From the NCBI GenBank assembly GCA_001794125.1, contig MGJF01000006.1, forward strand, positions 1-44,354: DNA of 44,354 nt, given 5' to 3'. This DNA comes from Candidatus Yanofskybacteria bacterium RIFCSPHIGHO2_01_FULL_43_32 (GTDB lineage Bacteria; Patescibacteriota; Minisyncoccia; 2-02-FULL-40-12; GWA2-44-9). The number at the start of each line of letters is the position of its first letter. Position 1 is the first letter of the stretch. Below are positions 21,491 through 29,579 of this stretch, one piece after another. The translations under genes were made by a program, and so were the position numbers. Under the pieces are notes generated by a model. It made no database searches. It saw only the letters and a list, made by a program, of their open reading frames with translations, and was not told where the DNA came from.

Positions 21491-23995
21491 ATGACCAAGG
21501 GAAAATATAAAGTAACGACCGCAATGTTCGATATCAGGCCCGTAGATGATTCGGGGAACATTGATTTTTCAAAAATTTCCAGCCTCCGGTCGGTCCTTAA
21601 TTTAGGAAGGAGGTTTAGGATAAACAAAAACGGAGGACTGGCGTCCGCAATTAAATATCCGATATTCAAAAAAAAGAAAGCAGCGGATGATAAAAAAACT
21701 CAATCTCCAATCGAAGAATTTGAGTCGTTTTTAAATAAAGAGTCGGATGCCAGAATGGAACTGGCAATTATCGGAGCCGAATTTCGCGGAGAAAAATATT
21801 CCAAACCCAGATATAAACCGATAACCGCAACCAAATTTAATGAAACTGAAAGAGGAGAGATTGTTCCGATTTTAGCAACAACGGCTGAGTTGGCTGAAGA
21901 AAATTATAAAAACACCCTCGCTCAAATAAATCTGCGCATACCCGCAAGAGTCCAAGCGGGTCTTGTGGGCGAGCCTAAAAAAATAGACGCCTTCAGTCTG
22001 GGGCTTCTTACCCTGAAAACGCCGCAAGAAACTCAAGCAACAAACGAGCTTGATATGTGGGTGGAAGATTTTTCTAAAAAGTCTTCCGATGTTTTATCAA
22101 AAAAATTCAAACTCCCAAAGATAAAAATATTCAAGTTTAGCCGGGTCTTGTTTTTGACCGTGGGTCTCGGCCTGATATCGTTCACGGTTTTTGGCCATTA
22201 CGGCATAAGCATCAGAAATCAGCTGATTGTAGAGAGCAACTCGGCAGTCGCAAATCTTGAGAGCGCGGGGGAGAATATAAAAAACATGGATTTTGTTTCC
22301 GCTTCGGGTAATTTTGCGCAGGCTTATCGGGAATTTTCTAAGGCGGGAGACAATATGAATTTTATGGGAGCCGGTATAAGTTCTTTGCTTTCCGATCTGC
22401 CGGGAGCGGGGAAGCTGAAATCTGCAAAAAATCTGGTTGAAGCCGGCAAGCTGATGGCTAATGCCGGACAGGCCATGTCCGATGCCATGGGCGAAATAGC
22501 TAAAACCAATTTAATCTTAAATCCCCTAAGTCCGACATCGGGGAGCGATATTTCAATAGGACAGATATCCTCGTCTTTAAAAAAGGCCCTGACGCTTTCC
22601 AAGAAAAATTTAGGAAAGGCCAAACAGCTTCTTGCCGACATTGACGATTCAAGCATACCCGAAGACAAAAAAGAGAGTTTTGAAGAATTTAAATCAAAAC
22701 TTCCTCTTTTTGAAAAACTCGTCAATGACTCGGTGGACTATTCTAAGTTTTTGGAGGATTTTATCGGAACGAAAGGAACCAAAAAATATTTGATATTGTT
22801 TCAGAACCCTTCGGAATTGAGGCCCACCGGCGGATTTCCGGGAACTTACGGAGTGGTTTCATTCAAGGACGGGAAACTTCAGGATTTTAAGGTTGACGAT
22901 GTTTACAATCTGGACGGCCAGCTTCAGGAACTTATCATTCCGCCGGTCCAGCTTCAGCATATCACTCCGAATTGGGGCATGAGAGATGCAAATTGGTTTG
23001 TTGATTTTCCGGCATCGGCGAGAAAAATAACATCTTTTTTCAAAAAAGAATCCGGTTCTGATGTTGACGGAGTGATTACTTTCAGCCCCAAAATTGTGGC
23101 TAAGATATTAGATATTGTCGGTCCCGTTGAAATGCCGGAATACGGTCTTATTCTCGATTCAAAAAATCTGTTTCCCGCTCTTCAGGACGAAGTAGAGTAT
23201 AAAGGAGACCGCAAACAGCCCAAGAAGATAATTATGGACCTCGCGCCTCGTATGCTGGAAAAGCTATACTTGGCTGATTCTGGCAAATGGCTGGATGTGT
23301 TTAACTTATTGGTATCCAGTATGGAACAAAAAGATATTATCATGTATTTCAGGGATCTTAATCTGGAGAGTTTTTCGGCGGACAAGGGTTTTTCCGGTCA
23401 AGTTAACAATACCAACTCTGATTATCTTATGGTCACTTTCAGTAATGTGAAAGGGTCAAAAACAGACATGGTAACGGACTCATCCCTGAAAGTGCAAACT
23501 ACAAACGAAAGCGGGGATATAAAACATAAGGTTTCAATAACCCGCACGCACAAGGGAGGTAATAGCGAGTACGGATTCTATAACAAGCAAAACCCGACCT
23601 ATGTCAGAGTTTTGGTTCCGGATAACGCTGAATTTTCCGGTCTGACCGGCAATTCAAGACCAAATTTTAAGCCTTTGATTGACTATGCCAATTCGGGGTT
23701 CAAAAAAGACGAGGATCTGGCTAAATTCGAGGAAGAAAGTTACACCGACAAAGAAACCGGCGTGACCATCTATAAAGAAGCGGGCAAAACCGAATATGGT
23801 TTCTGGATGATAATAAATCCGGGCGAGACGAAAACGGTGGACTTGGAATACACGGTTCCCTCATCCGGCGAGAATTATCAATTCTATGTTCAAAAACAGC
23901 CCGGTTTGGATATCAATGATTTTAAATTTTATCTGGATAATAAACTCTACTTTGGTGGACGGTTGGATAAGGATATGGTAATTAGTCCGAGATGA
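21491..23995 (+). CDS. DUF4012-domain membrane-anchored protein
   Basis: Large protein (834 residues) of unknown function, common in CPR and other surface-polysaccharide loci. Residues 1-200 are charged and probably cytoplasmic. One membrane segment follows (about 217-235, FLTVGLGLISFTVFGHY), then a helical region with Gly/Ser/Asn turns. The DUF4012 core begins near 428 with GTKGTKKYLILFQNPSELRPTGGFPGTYGV and includes PNWGMRDANWFVDFPASARKITSFF. The C-terminal part is beta-rich. It follows the glycosyltransferase operon after the candidate RNA and precedes murJ, consistent with an envelope role. Function beyond this is not known. Confidence 0.85.
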   Translation: MTKGKYKVTTAMFDIRPVDDSGNIDFSKISSLRSVLNLGRRFRINKNGGLASAIKYPIFKKKKAADDKKTQSPIEEFESFLNKESDARMELAIIGAEFRGEKYSKPRYKPITATKFNETERGEIVPILATTAELAEENYKNTLAQINLRIPARVQAGLVGEPKKIDAFSLGLLTLKTPQETQATNELDMWVEDFSKKSSDVLSKKFKLPKIKIFKFSRVLFLTVGLGLISFTVFGHYGISIRNQLIVESNSAVANLESAGENIKNMDFVSASGNFAQAYREFSKAGDNMNFMGAGISSLLSDLPGAGKLKSAKNLVEAGKLMANAGQAMSDAMGEIAKTNLILNPLSPTSGSDISIGQISSSLKKALTLSKKNLGKAKQLLADIDDSSIPEDKKESFEEFKSKLPLFEKLVNDSVDYSKFLEDFIGTKGTKKYLILFQNPSELRPTGGFPGTYGVVSFKDGKLQDFKVDDVYNLDGQLQELIIPPVQLQHITPNWGMRDANWFVDFPASARKITSFFKKESGSDVDGVITFSPKIVAKILDIVGPVEMPEYGLILDSKNLFPALQDEVEYKGDRKQPKKIIMDLAPRMLEKLYLADSGKWLDVFNLLVSSMEQKDIIMYFRDLNLESFSADKGFSGQVNNTNSDYLMVTFSNVKGSKTDMVTDSSLKVQTTNESGDIKHKVSITRTHKGGNSEYGFYNKQNPTYVRVLVPDNAEFSGLTGNSRPNFKPLIDYANSGFKKDEDLAKFEEESYTDKETGVTIYKEAGKTEYGFWMIINPGETKTVDLEYTVPSSGENYQFYVQKQPGLDINDFKFYLDNKLYFGGRLDKDMVISPR

Positions 23996-24002
23996 CCGCT
24001 CC

Positions 24003-24198
24003 GCCTCATCACTTCTCATCACGGTTCCTCGTCTCATCATCCGCTTCAGTATGATTGGTATGTATTTACCAAAATAACAGGTAACCCACGCTTGCCTCCT
24101 CGCTTGAAGCTCGGCGCCCGACCTATTATTTTGGAATACATATTCAATCAACTTCAGCTCCTGATTCGCCTCGTCAAAGTGATTCGAAATGATGAGGC
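24003..24198. repeat. Nested inverted repeat after the DUF4012 gene
   Basis: Outer arms GCCTCATCA (24003-24011) and TGATGAGGC (24190-24198) are perfect. Inner arms at 24052-24082 and 24121-24150 are about 30 nt each with roughly 27 matching positions, and close a loop rich in CCTCCTCG. No gene is seen in the 23996-24259 gap. Confidence 0.65.
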
Positions 24199-24247
24199 TG
24201 CGCTGATTTTGTCAAGATTCTTTATGGACGCCATGACTAACGGTTGG

Positions 24248-24253
24248 TAAAAT
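24248..24253 (+). promoter_or_regulatory. Extended -10 of the P-loop kinase gene, leaderless type
   Basis: TAAAAT (24248-24253) with TG at 24245-24246. The ATG at 24260 follows after 6 nt. No clear -35. Confidence 0.45.
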
Positions 24254-24259
24254 GATTTC

Positions 24260-24772
24260 ATGATTAAATTACTAAGATTATACATAATGTGCGGTCTAGC
24301 GTTTTCCGGAAAAAGCACCATGGCGAGAAAACTCACTGATCATACAGAAAGCAAGTTGATTGCCTTTGATAAATTGTGGGTAGAGAAAGATAAAGATAAA
24401 TCAGTGCCAAAAAATTCAGAAGGGTGGAGGTATATCAGGGATACGGCTCAAAAAGAAATTCTCGCTTCTCTTAAGGCGGGCATTTCTGTAGTTTATGATG
24501 ACAACAATCCAAGAAAGGAACACAGAGAAGAATTGAGAAGGGTGGCAAGAGAAGCAGGAGCCGAGGCCGTAGTTGTTTATTTGGACACTCCTCTGAGTGT
24601 TATCAGAAATAGAGAAGAAACCAACAGAACCTCACAGAATAGACATGATGTGGAACCAGAGAATTTTGATAAAGTAATGCAAGATTTTGAAGTTCCGACA
24701 GCAGATGAAAATACTGCAGTTTTTACACCAGAAACTAACATTGAAGATTTTTTTAAAAAGCTTATCTACTAA
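24260..24772 (+). CDS. P-loop kinase, AAA_33/zeta-toxin-like fold
   Basis: Predicted small-molecule or nucleic-acid kinase. The Walker A motif GLAFSGKST is at residues 12-20, after a hydrophobic strand. VVYDDNNPRKEHREELRRVA near 76-95 is the acceptor/Walker B-like region, and VVYLDTPLSVIRNREETNR near 105-123 gives the lid arginines. Members phosphorylate sugars, nucleosides, tRNA or RNA ends, or UDP-sugars; the substrate here is not predictable. The 170-residue protein is monocistronic, flanked on both sides by large inverted repeats, and may be an accessory gene. An internal start at Met10 is possible, but the promoter spacing favours 24260. Confidence 0.8.
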   Translation: MIKLLRLYIMCGLAFSGKSTMARKLTDHTESKLIAFDKLWVEKDKDKSVPKNSEGWRYIRDTAQKEILASLKAGISVVYDDNNPRKEHREELRRVAREAGAEAVVVYLDTPLSVIRNREETNRTSQNRHDVEPENFDKVMQDFEVPTADENTAVFTPETNIEDFFKKLIY

Positions 24773-24778
24773 CAAGCG

Positions 24779-24965
24779 CAGCCCTATCGCTTTTGTGCCA
24801 CTTTGATAAATCGGCTGACTTTTAAAGCGACCAGCCATATACCCACAGAGAGAACTTGCGCAGGCGTTTCGGCTTGGTTCTTCGAAACGCCGAGCATGTA
24901 GATAGTCAGCGATCGCTGGAATCGCTGAACTATCGGTCGAGTCGGGGGTATGTGGCTGGGAGCGA
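24779..24965 (+). ncRNA. Candidate structured RNA family, copy 1
   Basis: Order: a leader (24779-24809); P1 5' strand CCAGCCATATACCC (24831-24844); a hairpin GGCGTTTCG/CGAAACGCC (24863-24871 with 24883-24891); a hairpin at 24901-24934 with loop CGCTGGA; P1 3' strand (24946-24959) giving 14 bp with one G-U; then GGAGCGA (24959-24965). Together they draw a three-way junction. The leader, CAGGCG..GGCTTGGT, the CGCTGGA loop and GGAGCGA recur in order in copy 2 (28594-28871). It lies between the kinase gene and murJ. Confidence 0.5.
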
Positions 24966-24995
24966 ATCAGAAAAATGATGGGGTGGAGCTAATGT

Positions 24996-25001
24996 TATAA
25001 T
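24996..25001 (+). promoter_or_regulatory. murJ promoter (-10)
   Basis: Perfect TATAAT with extended TG at 24993-24994, 11 nt before the murJ ATG. Expected leader is about 5 nt. Confidence 0.55.
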
Positions 25002-25012
25002 ATATTGTATCT

Positions 25013-26563
25013 ATGATACTGACCCGACAATCTAAGACATTGCTGGGGGCGAGCGTGATGCTCGCCTTTTTGGGTTTGTTCTCCCGTGTTCTGGGAGTCT
25101 TGAGAGATAGGATTTTAGCTTCTCATTTCGGGGCTTCGGATCTGTTGGACGTTTACTATGTTTCTTTTAATATCCCTGATTTTATTTTCAATCTTCTGGT
25201 TGTTGGAGCGGTGGCTTCGGCTTTCATTCCTGTTTTCGTAGAATATCAAGCGAAAAAAGATGGCGGAGAATGGAACCTTGCCAATAATTTTCTTAACACT
25301 CTGATTACCGTTATGACTGTTACGGCCGGAGTCATGTTTATTTTCACTCCGGGCCTTATTAATATTATTGCCCCGGGGTTTTCTTCCGAGAAAAAAGAAC
25401 TGGCAGTTCTTTTTACGAGGATTATGCTTTTCAGTCCGATAATTTTTTCAATAAGCGTTGTTATCGGTTCGATTCTCCAAGTTTTTCACCGGTTTTTGGC
25501 ATATGCCCTTGCTCCGATAATGTACAATCTGGGGATAATTTTCGGCGCCATATTTTTTGTGCCCAAATTCGGTCCGCTTGGTTTGGCCGAGGGCGTAGTG
25601 TTGGGCGCTTTGTTCCACCTTCTTGTTCAGTTGCCGGCATTGAAAGGCACTGGTTTTAAGTGGAAAAAAGTATGGAATTTTGGTGATTCGGGGATGAGAA
25701 AAATACTTAAACTGATGGTTCCGAGAACTATCGGCGTAGCGGTCATTCAAATAAATTTTATAATTCTCAATGCCTTATCGAGCAGGATCTCTCCCGGAAG
25801 CGTGACCGTCATTAATCTTGCCAATAATTTCCAATACCTCCCCATTTCGTTGGTGGGCATATCTACCGCTGTTGCTTCGTTTCCGACTCTTTCCCGTCAA
25901 GCACTTGAAGGGGATAAAACGGAATTTACGGAAAGAATAAGCAGAACCCTGCGCCGGATATTATTCATTGTGTTACCGCTCTCATTTCTGATGATATATT
26001 TGAGAACGGATCTGATAAGAATTGTGCTTGGTTCCGGATTGTTCAGATCCGGAGATATCGAACTGACCGGAAACGTTTTGGGATTTTTTATGGTCGGTGT
26101 CTTTGCCCAAAGCATCATTCCTTTTTTGGCCAGGTCTTTTTACGCTATGCAAAATACCCGTATTCCTGTTGTGGCCAGCATTGCCGGAGTAGCGGCTAAC
26201 ATTTTCTTTGCCTGGTATTTTTCCCCGAGTCTTAATATTTTTGCCCTGCCCATGGCTTTCTCGCTGGCCGGCATCCTGAACGCGGTAATCCTGTCGGCTT
26301 TCTTAAAATATAATTTACGGACTCTTTCTTTGAAAGAACTCGGCGTTTATTCAGTGAAGCTGTTATATATCTGCGCGGTAATGATTCTTGTCATAATCTT
26401 AACCGATATATTCGTAAATTTTGACGTAAATTTCACGGGAAGCTTGTATCAGATAATCACACTATCGCTTGTCGGAATCTTGACTTTTGCTGTTTTTTCA
26501 AGTATCTTAGACATTAAAGAAGCAGAAATTTGGAAGGCCTGGAGGAAGTTTGTGTCAGGATAG
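25013..26563 (+). CDS. murJ: Lipid II flippase MurJ (MviN)
   Basis: Polytopic MOP-superfamily membrane protein that moves lipid II across the inner membrane for peptidoglycan synthesis. The start SKTLLGASVMLAFLGLFSRVLGVLRDRILASHFGASDLLDVYYVSFNIPDF matches the family N-terminus with its key arginines. The central VPRTIGVAVIQINFIILNAL and YLPISLVGISTAVASFPTLSRQA are also typical. About 14 hydrophobic helices fit in 516 residues, the normal length. Monocistronic, with a very short leader. Together with the nearby glycan genes it forms an envelope-assembly region. Confidence 0.95.
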   Translation: MILTRQSKTLLGASVMLAFLGLFSRVLGVLRDRILASHFGASDLLDVYYVSFNIPDFIFNLLVVGAVASAFIPVFVEYQAKKDGGEWNLANNFLNTLITVMTVTAGVMFIFTPGLINIIAPGFSSEKKELAVLFTRIMLFSPIIFSISVVIGSILQVFHRFLAYALAPIMYNLGIIFGAIFFVPKFGPLGLAEGVVLGALFHLLVQLPALKGTGFKWKKVWNFGDSGMRKILKLMVPRTIGVAVIQINFIILNALSSRISPGSVTVINLANNFQYLPISLVGISTAVASFPTLSRQALEGDKTEFTERISRTLRRILFIVLPLSFLMIYLRTDLIRIVLGSGLFRSGDIELTGNVLGFFMVGVFAQSIIPFLARSFYAMQNTRIPVVASIAGVAANIFFAWYFSPSLNIFALPMAFSLAGILNAVILSAFLKYNLRTLSLKELGVYSVKLLYICAVMILVIILTDIFVNFDVNFTGSLYQIITLSLVGILTFAVFSSILDIKEAEIWKAWRKFVSG

Positions 26564-26617
26564 CTCAAGTTTTCCGAGTGTCGGAAGTAGGCATTCGGTT
26601 TTTGTTTAGAACCTAAA

Positions 26618-28408
26618 ATGAATATAAGAAACTTCTGCATAATTGCCCATATTGATCACGGAAAGTCGACTCTTGCCGACCGTTTTTTAGAATTGACCAA
26701 AACGGTGGAGAAAAGAAAAATGCATGAGCAGTATTTGGACACGATGGAACTGGAAAGAGAAAGGGGAATCACCATCAAGCTCCAGCCGGTTAAAATGTCT
26801 TACGAATCGGGAGGGCAAAAATACATTTTGAACCTGATAGACACTCCCGGGCATGTTGATTTTTCTTACGAAGTGTCACGTTCTTTGGCCGCCGTTGAGG
26901 GGGCGATACTGCTCGTAGACGCCTCTAAAGGGGTCCAAGCTCAAACCTTGGCCAATCTGCATTTAGCCCAACAGCAGGGCCTGAAAATAATTCCCGTTTT
27001 AAATAAGATTGATTTGCCCAACGCAAGGACTGAACAGGTAAAAGAAGAGTTGTCATATCTGCTGGCCGTTGAACCCGAAGATATTTTGGAGGTTTCCGCC
27101 AAAAACGGGACTAATGTAGAAAAAGTTCTGGAAAGAATCATCAAAATTGTTCCGCCTCCTAAAATTTCTGACAGCGCCAACCTTAAAGCTCTTATCTTTG
27201 ATTCCACATTTGATGCCTATAAGGGCGTCATTGCCTATATCAGAGTTTTTGAGGGTTCAATAAAAAAGGGAGACAAAATATCGGCTTTTGCCGCCAAGGC
27301 AAAAGCCGATGTTCTGGAAGCGGGCTATTTCTCGCCCAACCTTATCGCCTCGGATGGCGGCATGTCTTCGGGAGAGATTGGCTATATCGCGACCGGATTG
27401 AAAGATCCGGGGCAAATTAGAGTCGGAGACACGATTACCAATTACCATTTACCGATTTCCAATTTTCAATCCTTGCCGGGATACAAAGAGCCGCGCCCGA
27501 TGGTTTTTGCGAGCTTTTTTCCGGAAAACAATGATGACTACGATATTTTAAAAGACGCTTTAGGCAAGCTTAAATTGACCGATGCTTCTTTGGTTTATGA
27601 ACCGGAATCATCGGCGGGATTGGGCCGGGGATTCCGCCTCGGTTTTTTGGGCATGCTTCATGTGGAGATAATATCCGAGCGGCTGAAAAGGGAATTCGGA
27701 CTTTCGTTGATAATTTCTTCTCCTTCCGTGGAATATGCCGTGAAAATGCAAAATGGCGAAGAGTTTAAAATACGCTCGGCCTCAATGCTTCCCGATTTTT
27801 CCGGAATAAAAGAAATTTCCGAGCCGATAGTTTACCTTGAGGTGCTTACGCCGACTCTTTATATGGGCAGCGTTATGGAATTGATATCTACTCTTAGAAA
27901 TGTGTATAAAGGAACGGATTATCTGGGCAAGGAAACGGCTTTATTGAAATATGAAATGCCCTTGTCGGAAGTTATAACCGATTTTTATGACAAACTTAAA
28001 AGCGTTTCTTCCGGCTATGCCTCTATGAGCTATGAACCAAAAAATATGCAGGAAGGCGATCTGGTCCGGCTTGATATTCTGATTGCCAAAGATCTTGTGG
28101 AACCATTTTCAAGAATAGTTCCAAAAGAAAAAGCTTACCAGGAGGGCCGGGCTATGGTTACAAAATTGAAAGAAGTGGTTCCGCCGCAGATGTTCGAGGT
28201 TTCCATCCAGGCGGCAATCGGCGGCAAGGTCATTGCCGCCGAATCAATCCGGGCAAAACGAAAAGACGTTACCCAGCACATGTACGGCGGAGATATAACC
28301 CGCAGGATGAAATTGTGGAAAAAACAAAAACGGGGCAAAGAGCGCATGAAAGAAACCGGCCGAGTCAACCTGCCCCAGGATGTTTTCTTGAAGATGCTTA
28401 AACGCTGA
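26618..28408 (+). CDS. lepA: Elongation factor 4 (LepA)
   Basis: Ribosome-associated GTPase that back-translocates or aids 30S biogenesis under stress. GTPase motifs: AHIDHGKST (residues 9-17), RGITIK, DTPGHVDF and NKIDLP. Next come the EF-G-like domains, and the LepA-specific C-terminal domain with AIGGKVIAAESIRAKRKDVTQHMYGGDITRRMKLWKKQKRGKERMK. At 596 residues it is full length. A short segment YHLPISNFQS, in the loop before LPGYKEPRPMVF, resembles the IGN/ISNFQF-type low-complexity inserts seen in this lineage. Stop is TGA. A 17-bp perfect hairpin follows. Confidence 0.97.
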   Translation: MNIRNFCIIAHIDHGKSTLADRFLELTKTVEKRKMHEQYLDTMELERERGITIKLQPVKMSYESGGQKYILNLIDTPGHVDFSYEVSRSLAAVEGAILLVDASKGVQAQTLANLHLAQQQGLKIIPVLNKIDLPNARTEQVKEELSYLLAVEPEDILEVSAKNGTNVEKVLERIIKIVPPPKISDSANLKALIFDSTFDAYKGVIAYIRVFEGSIKKGDKISAFAAKAKADVLEAGYFSPNLIASDGGMSSGEIGYIATGLKDPGQIRVGDTITNYHLPISNFQSLPGYKEPRPMVFASFFPENNDDYDILKDALGKLKLTDASLVYEPESSAGLGRGFRLGFLGMLHVEIISERLKREFGLSLIISSPSVEYAVKMQNGEEFKIRSASMLPDFSGIKEISEPIVYLEVLTPTLYMGSVMELISTLRNVYKGTDYLGKETALLKYEMPLSEVITDFYDKLKSVSSGYASMSYEPKNMQEGDLVRLDILIAKDLVEPFSRIVPKEKAYQEGRAMVTKLKEVVPPQMFEVSIQAAIGGKVIAAESIRAKRKDVTQHMYGGDITRRMKLWKKQKRGKERMKETGRVNLPQDVFLKMLKR

Positions 28409-28440
28409 TAGTTCACACAACCTCCATGCATGACTGCGGG

Positions 28441-28481
28441 GTGCCCTTTTCTAAAATCTTGCTAATTTTAGAAAAGGGCAC
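28441..28481 (+). repeat. 17-bp perfect hairpin after lepA
   Basis: GTGCCCTTTTCTAAAAT (28441-28457) pairs exactly with 28465-28481 around a 7-nt loop. It is followed by CGCCC, not T, so it is not a standard terminator, though it could slow decay or termination by other means. Confidence 0.8.
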
Positions 28482-28593
28482 GCCCTCCGCCGGTTGCTCC
28501 AGTATCTAAATGACGATTGGCAATAAGAAGTCAAACTATTTTAAAAACAGAAAACCCATTGAGTATCTTTACAAGTTTTTGAATTTCCAAGCC

Positions 28594-28871
28594 CAGCCCC
28601 ATCGCTTTTATGTCACTTTGACGAGACAAACATGAACGAAAGTAAGAACACAGCCCGGCATCTTATTGAAGCCCGTCCGAACAGGCGGGCTTGGTGTCCA
28701 TGCCATAGTTCGCGAGAGAAGCTATTCAAGGTTTGGGCTTTCCGTCAGATGAGTTAAGCTATGCTAAATACAAAGCATAATACGGCAGGCTGGACCCGCC
28801 GTCGTGAGGACAAGTGGAGATTGCCGCTGGAGCAATCGAAACGGGCTGAAATAAGGTGTCGGGCGGAGCGA
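28594..28871 (+). ncRNA. Candidate structured RNA family, copy 2
   Basis: The leader 28594-28624 matches copy 1 at 27 of 31 positions. P1 is formed by 28653-28676 and 28841-28864: 22 of 24 positions pair, two as G-U. Inside are CAGGCGGGCTTGGT (28682-28695), a compound stem GGCGGG/CCCGCC (28684-28689 with 28795-28800) holding two hairpins, and a hairpin GATTGC-CGCTGGA-GCAATC (28819-28837). GGAGCGA (28865-28871) follows P1. The stems differ from copy 1 while staying paired, as expected for a structured RNA. The rest of the lepA to FtsB-like gap shows nothing else. Confidence 0.5.
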
Positions 28872-28996
28872 GATTTGATATACTTAATAAAATGCCGGGA
28901 TAAGGAGGAATCCGACCATTGATATAACGACTAATAAAGAAATAAGTACCCAGATGATTCTAATTGTTTTTCTGCTTAGCATGGGTTTATAGTATC

Positions 28997-29368
28997 ATGA
29001 AATTACTAAACTCAAAAATTTTTACCGCTCTGATTGTTATCATTGCTTTGTGGCTTGCCCTTTCTTCGGTGAAGCTGGCTTCACAAAGAGCCGCAGTCGA
29101 TAAAGACGTTAGTGGTGTCGAAACCAAGATAAGGGAAGTTCAGGATGATACCGACTATCTCAATAAATTTTTGGCCTACTTTCAAACTCCGGCTTTCCTT
29201 GAAAAAGAAGCCCGTTTGAAGTTAAATTATAAAGCCCAAGGAGAGGAAGTGGTTTTTATATATAAAGACAAGAATTTCAAAAAAGAGCCCGATTCGACAA
29301 ACCTGGAAGAATTATTGGCAGGAATGCCCAATTATAAAAAGTGGGGGCTCTATTTGTTGGGGTATTAA
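28997..29368 (+). CDS. FtsB/DivIC-like septum-formation initiator protein
   Basis: Small bitopic membrane protein (123 residues), likely part of the FtsQBL-type division complex. It has a short cytoplasmic N-terminus, one transmembrane helix (residues 8-26, IFTALIVIIALWLALSSVK), a coiled-coil-like stretch (about 30-62) and then YFQTPAFLEKEARLKLNYKAQGEEVVFIY, which matches the FtsB pattern of E-AR--L-Y--PGE-VV. The ATG at 28997 is preferred to an earlier frame start because it begins just before the membrane helix and follows a TATAGT box. tRNA-Gly lies downstream. Confidence 0.82.
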   Translation: MKLLNSKIFTALIVIIALWLALSSVKLASQRAAVDKDVSGVETKIREVQDDTDYLNKFLAYFQTPAFLEKEARLKLNYKAQGEEVVFIYKDKNFKKEPDSTNLEELLAGMPNYKKWGLYLLGY

Positions 29369-29400
29369 AGAATATCTCGCCTTTGCGAGCTATCGGGCCT

Positions 29401-29426
29401 GCCCGCCGAAGCTCGCTCCGGCGGGC
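29401..29426. repeat. Palindrome of the GCCGAAGCTCGC type
   Basis: GCCCGCCG (29401-29408) pairs with CGGCGGGC (29419-29426), ending 4 bp before tRNA-Gly. Its translation would give an ARRSELRRAG-like peptide, from memory a recurrent motif in Parcubacteria. Confidence 0.65.
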
Positions 29427-29430
29427 GAAA

Positions 29431-29501
29431 GCGGGATTCGTATAGTGGCAATACGCGACCTTCCCAAGGTTGAGACACGGGTCCGATTCCCGTATCCCGC
29501 T
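29431..29501 (+). tRNA. tRNA-Gly(CCC)
   Basis: Acceptor GCGGGAT pairs with ATCCCGC. D-arm GTATAGTGGCAATAC, anticodon stem-loop CGACC-TTCCCAA-GGTTG giving anticodon CCC (codon GGG), and T-arm with GGTCCGATTCC. CCA is not encoded. Confidence 0.93.
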
Positions 29502-29527
29502 CAAAACGCTTTGCGGTTTTGATTGTG

Positions 29528-29555
29528 TTTACACTATCTTTAAGCGGAGTATAAT
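29528..29555 (+). promoter_or_regulatory. Promoter of the secreted Cys-rich protein gene
   Basis: TTTACA (29528-29533), a 16-nt spacer and a perfect TATAAT (29550-29555), giving a leader of about 18 nt without a ribosome site. Confidence 0.6.
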
Positions 29556-29579
29556 TAAAAGATAAATTAACTTTAAATA

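Noticed and set aside
29277-29504. Reverse-strand frame containing ARRSELRRAG
   Set aside because: It spans the end of the FtsB-like gene, a palindrome and tRNA-Gly. The peptide is just the translated palindrome.
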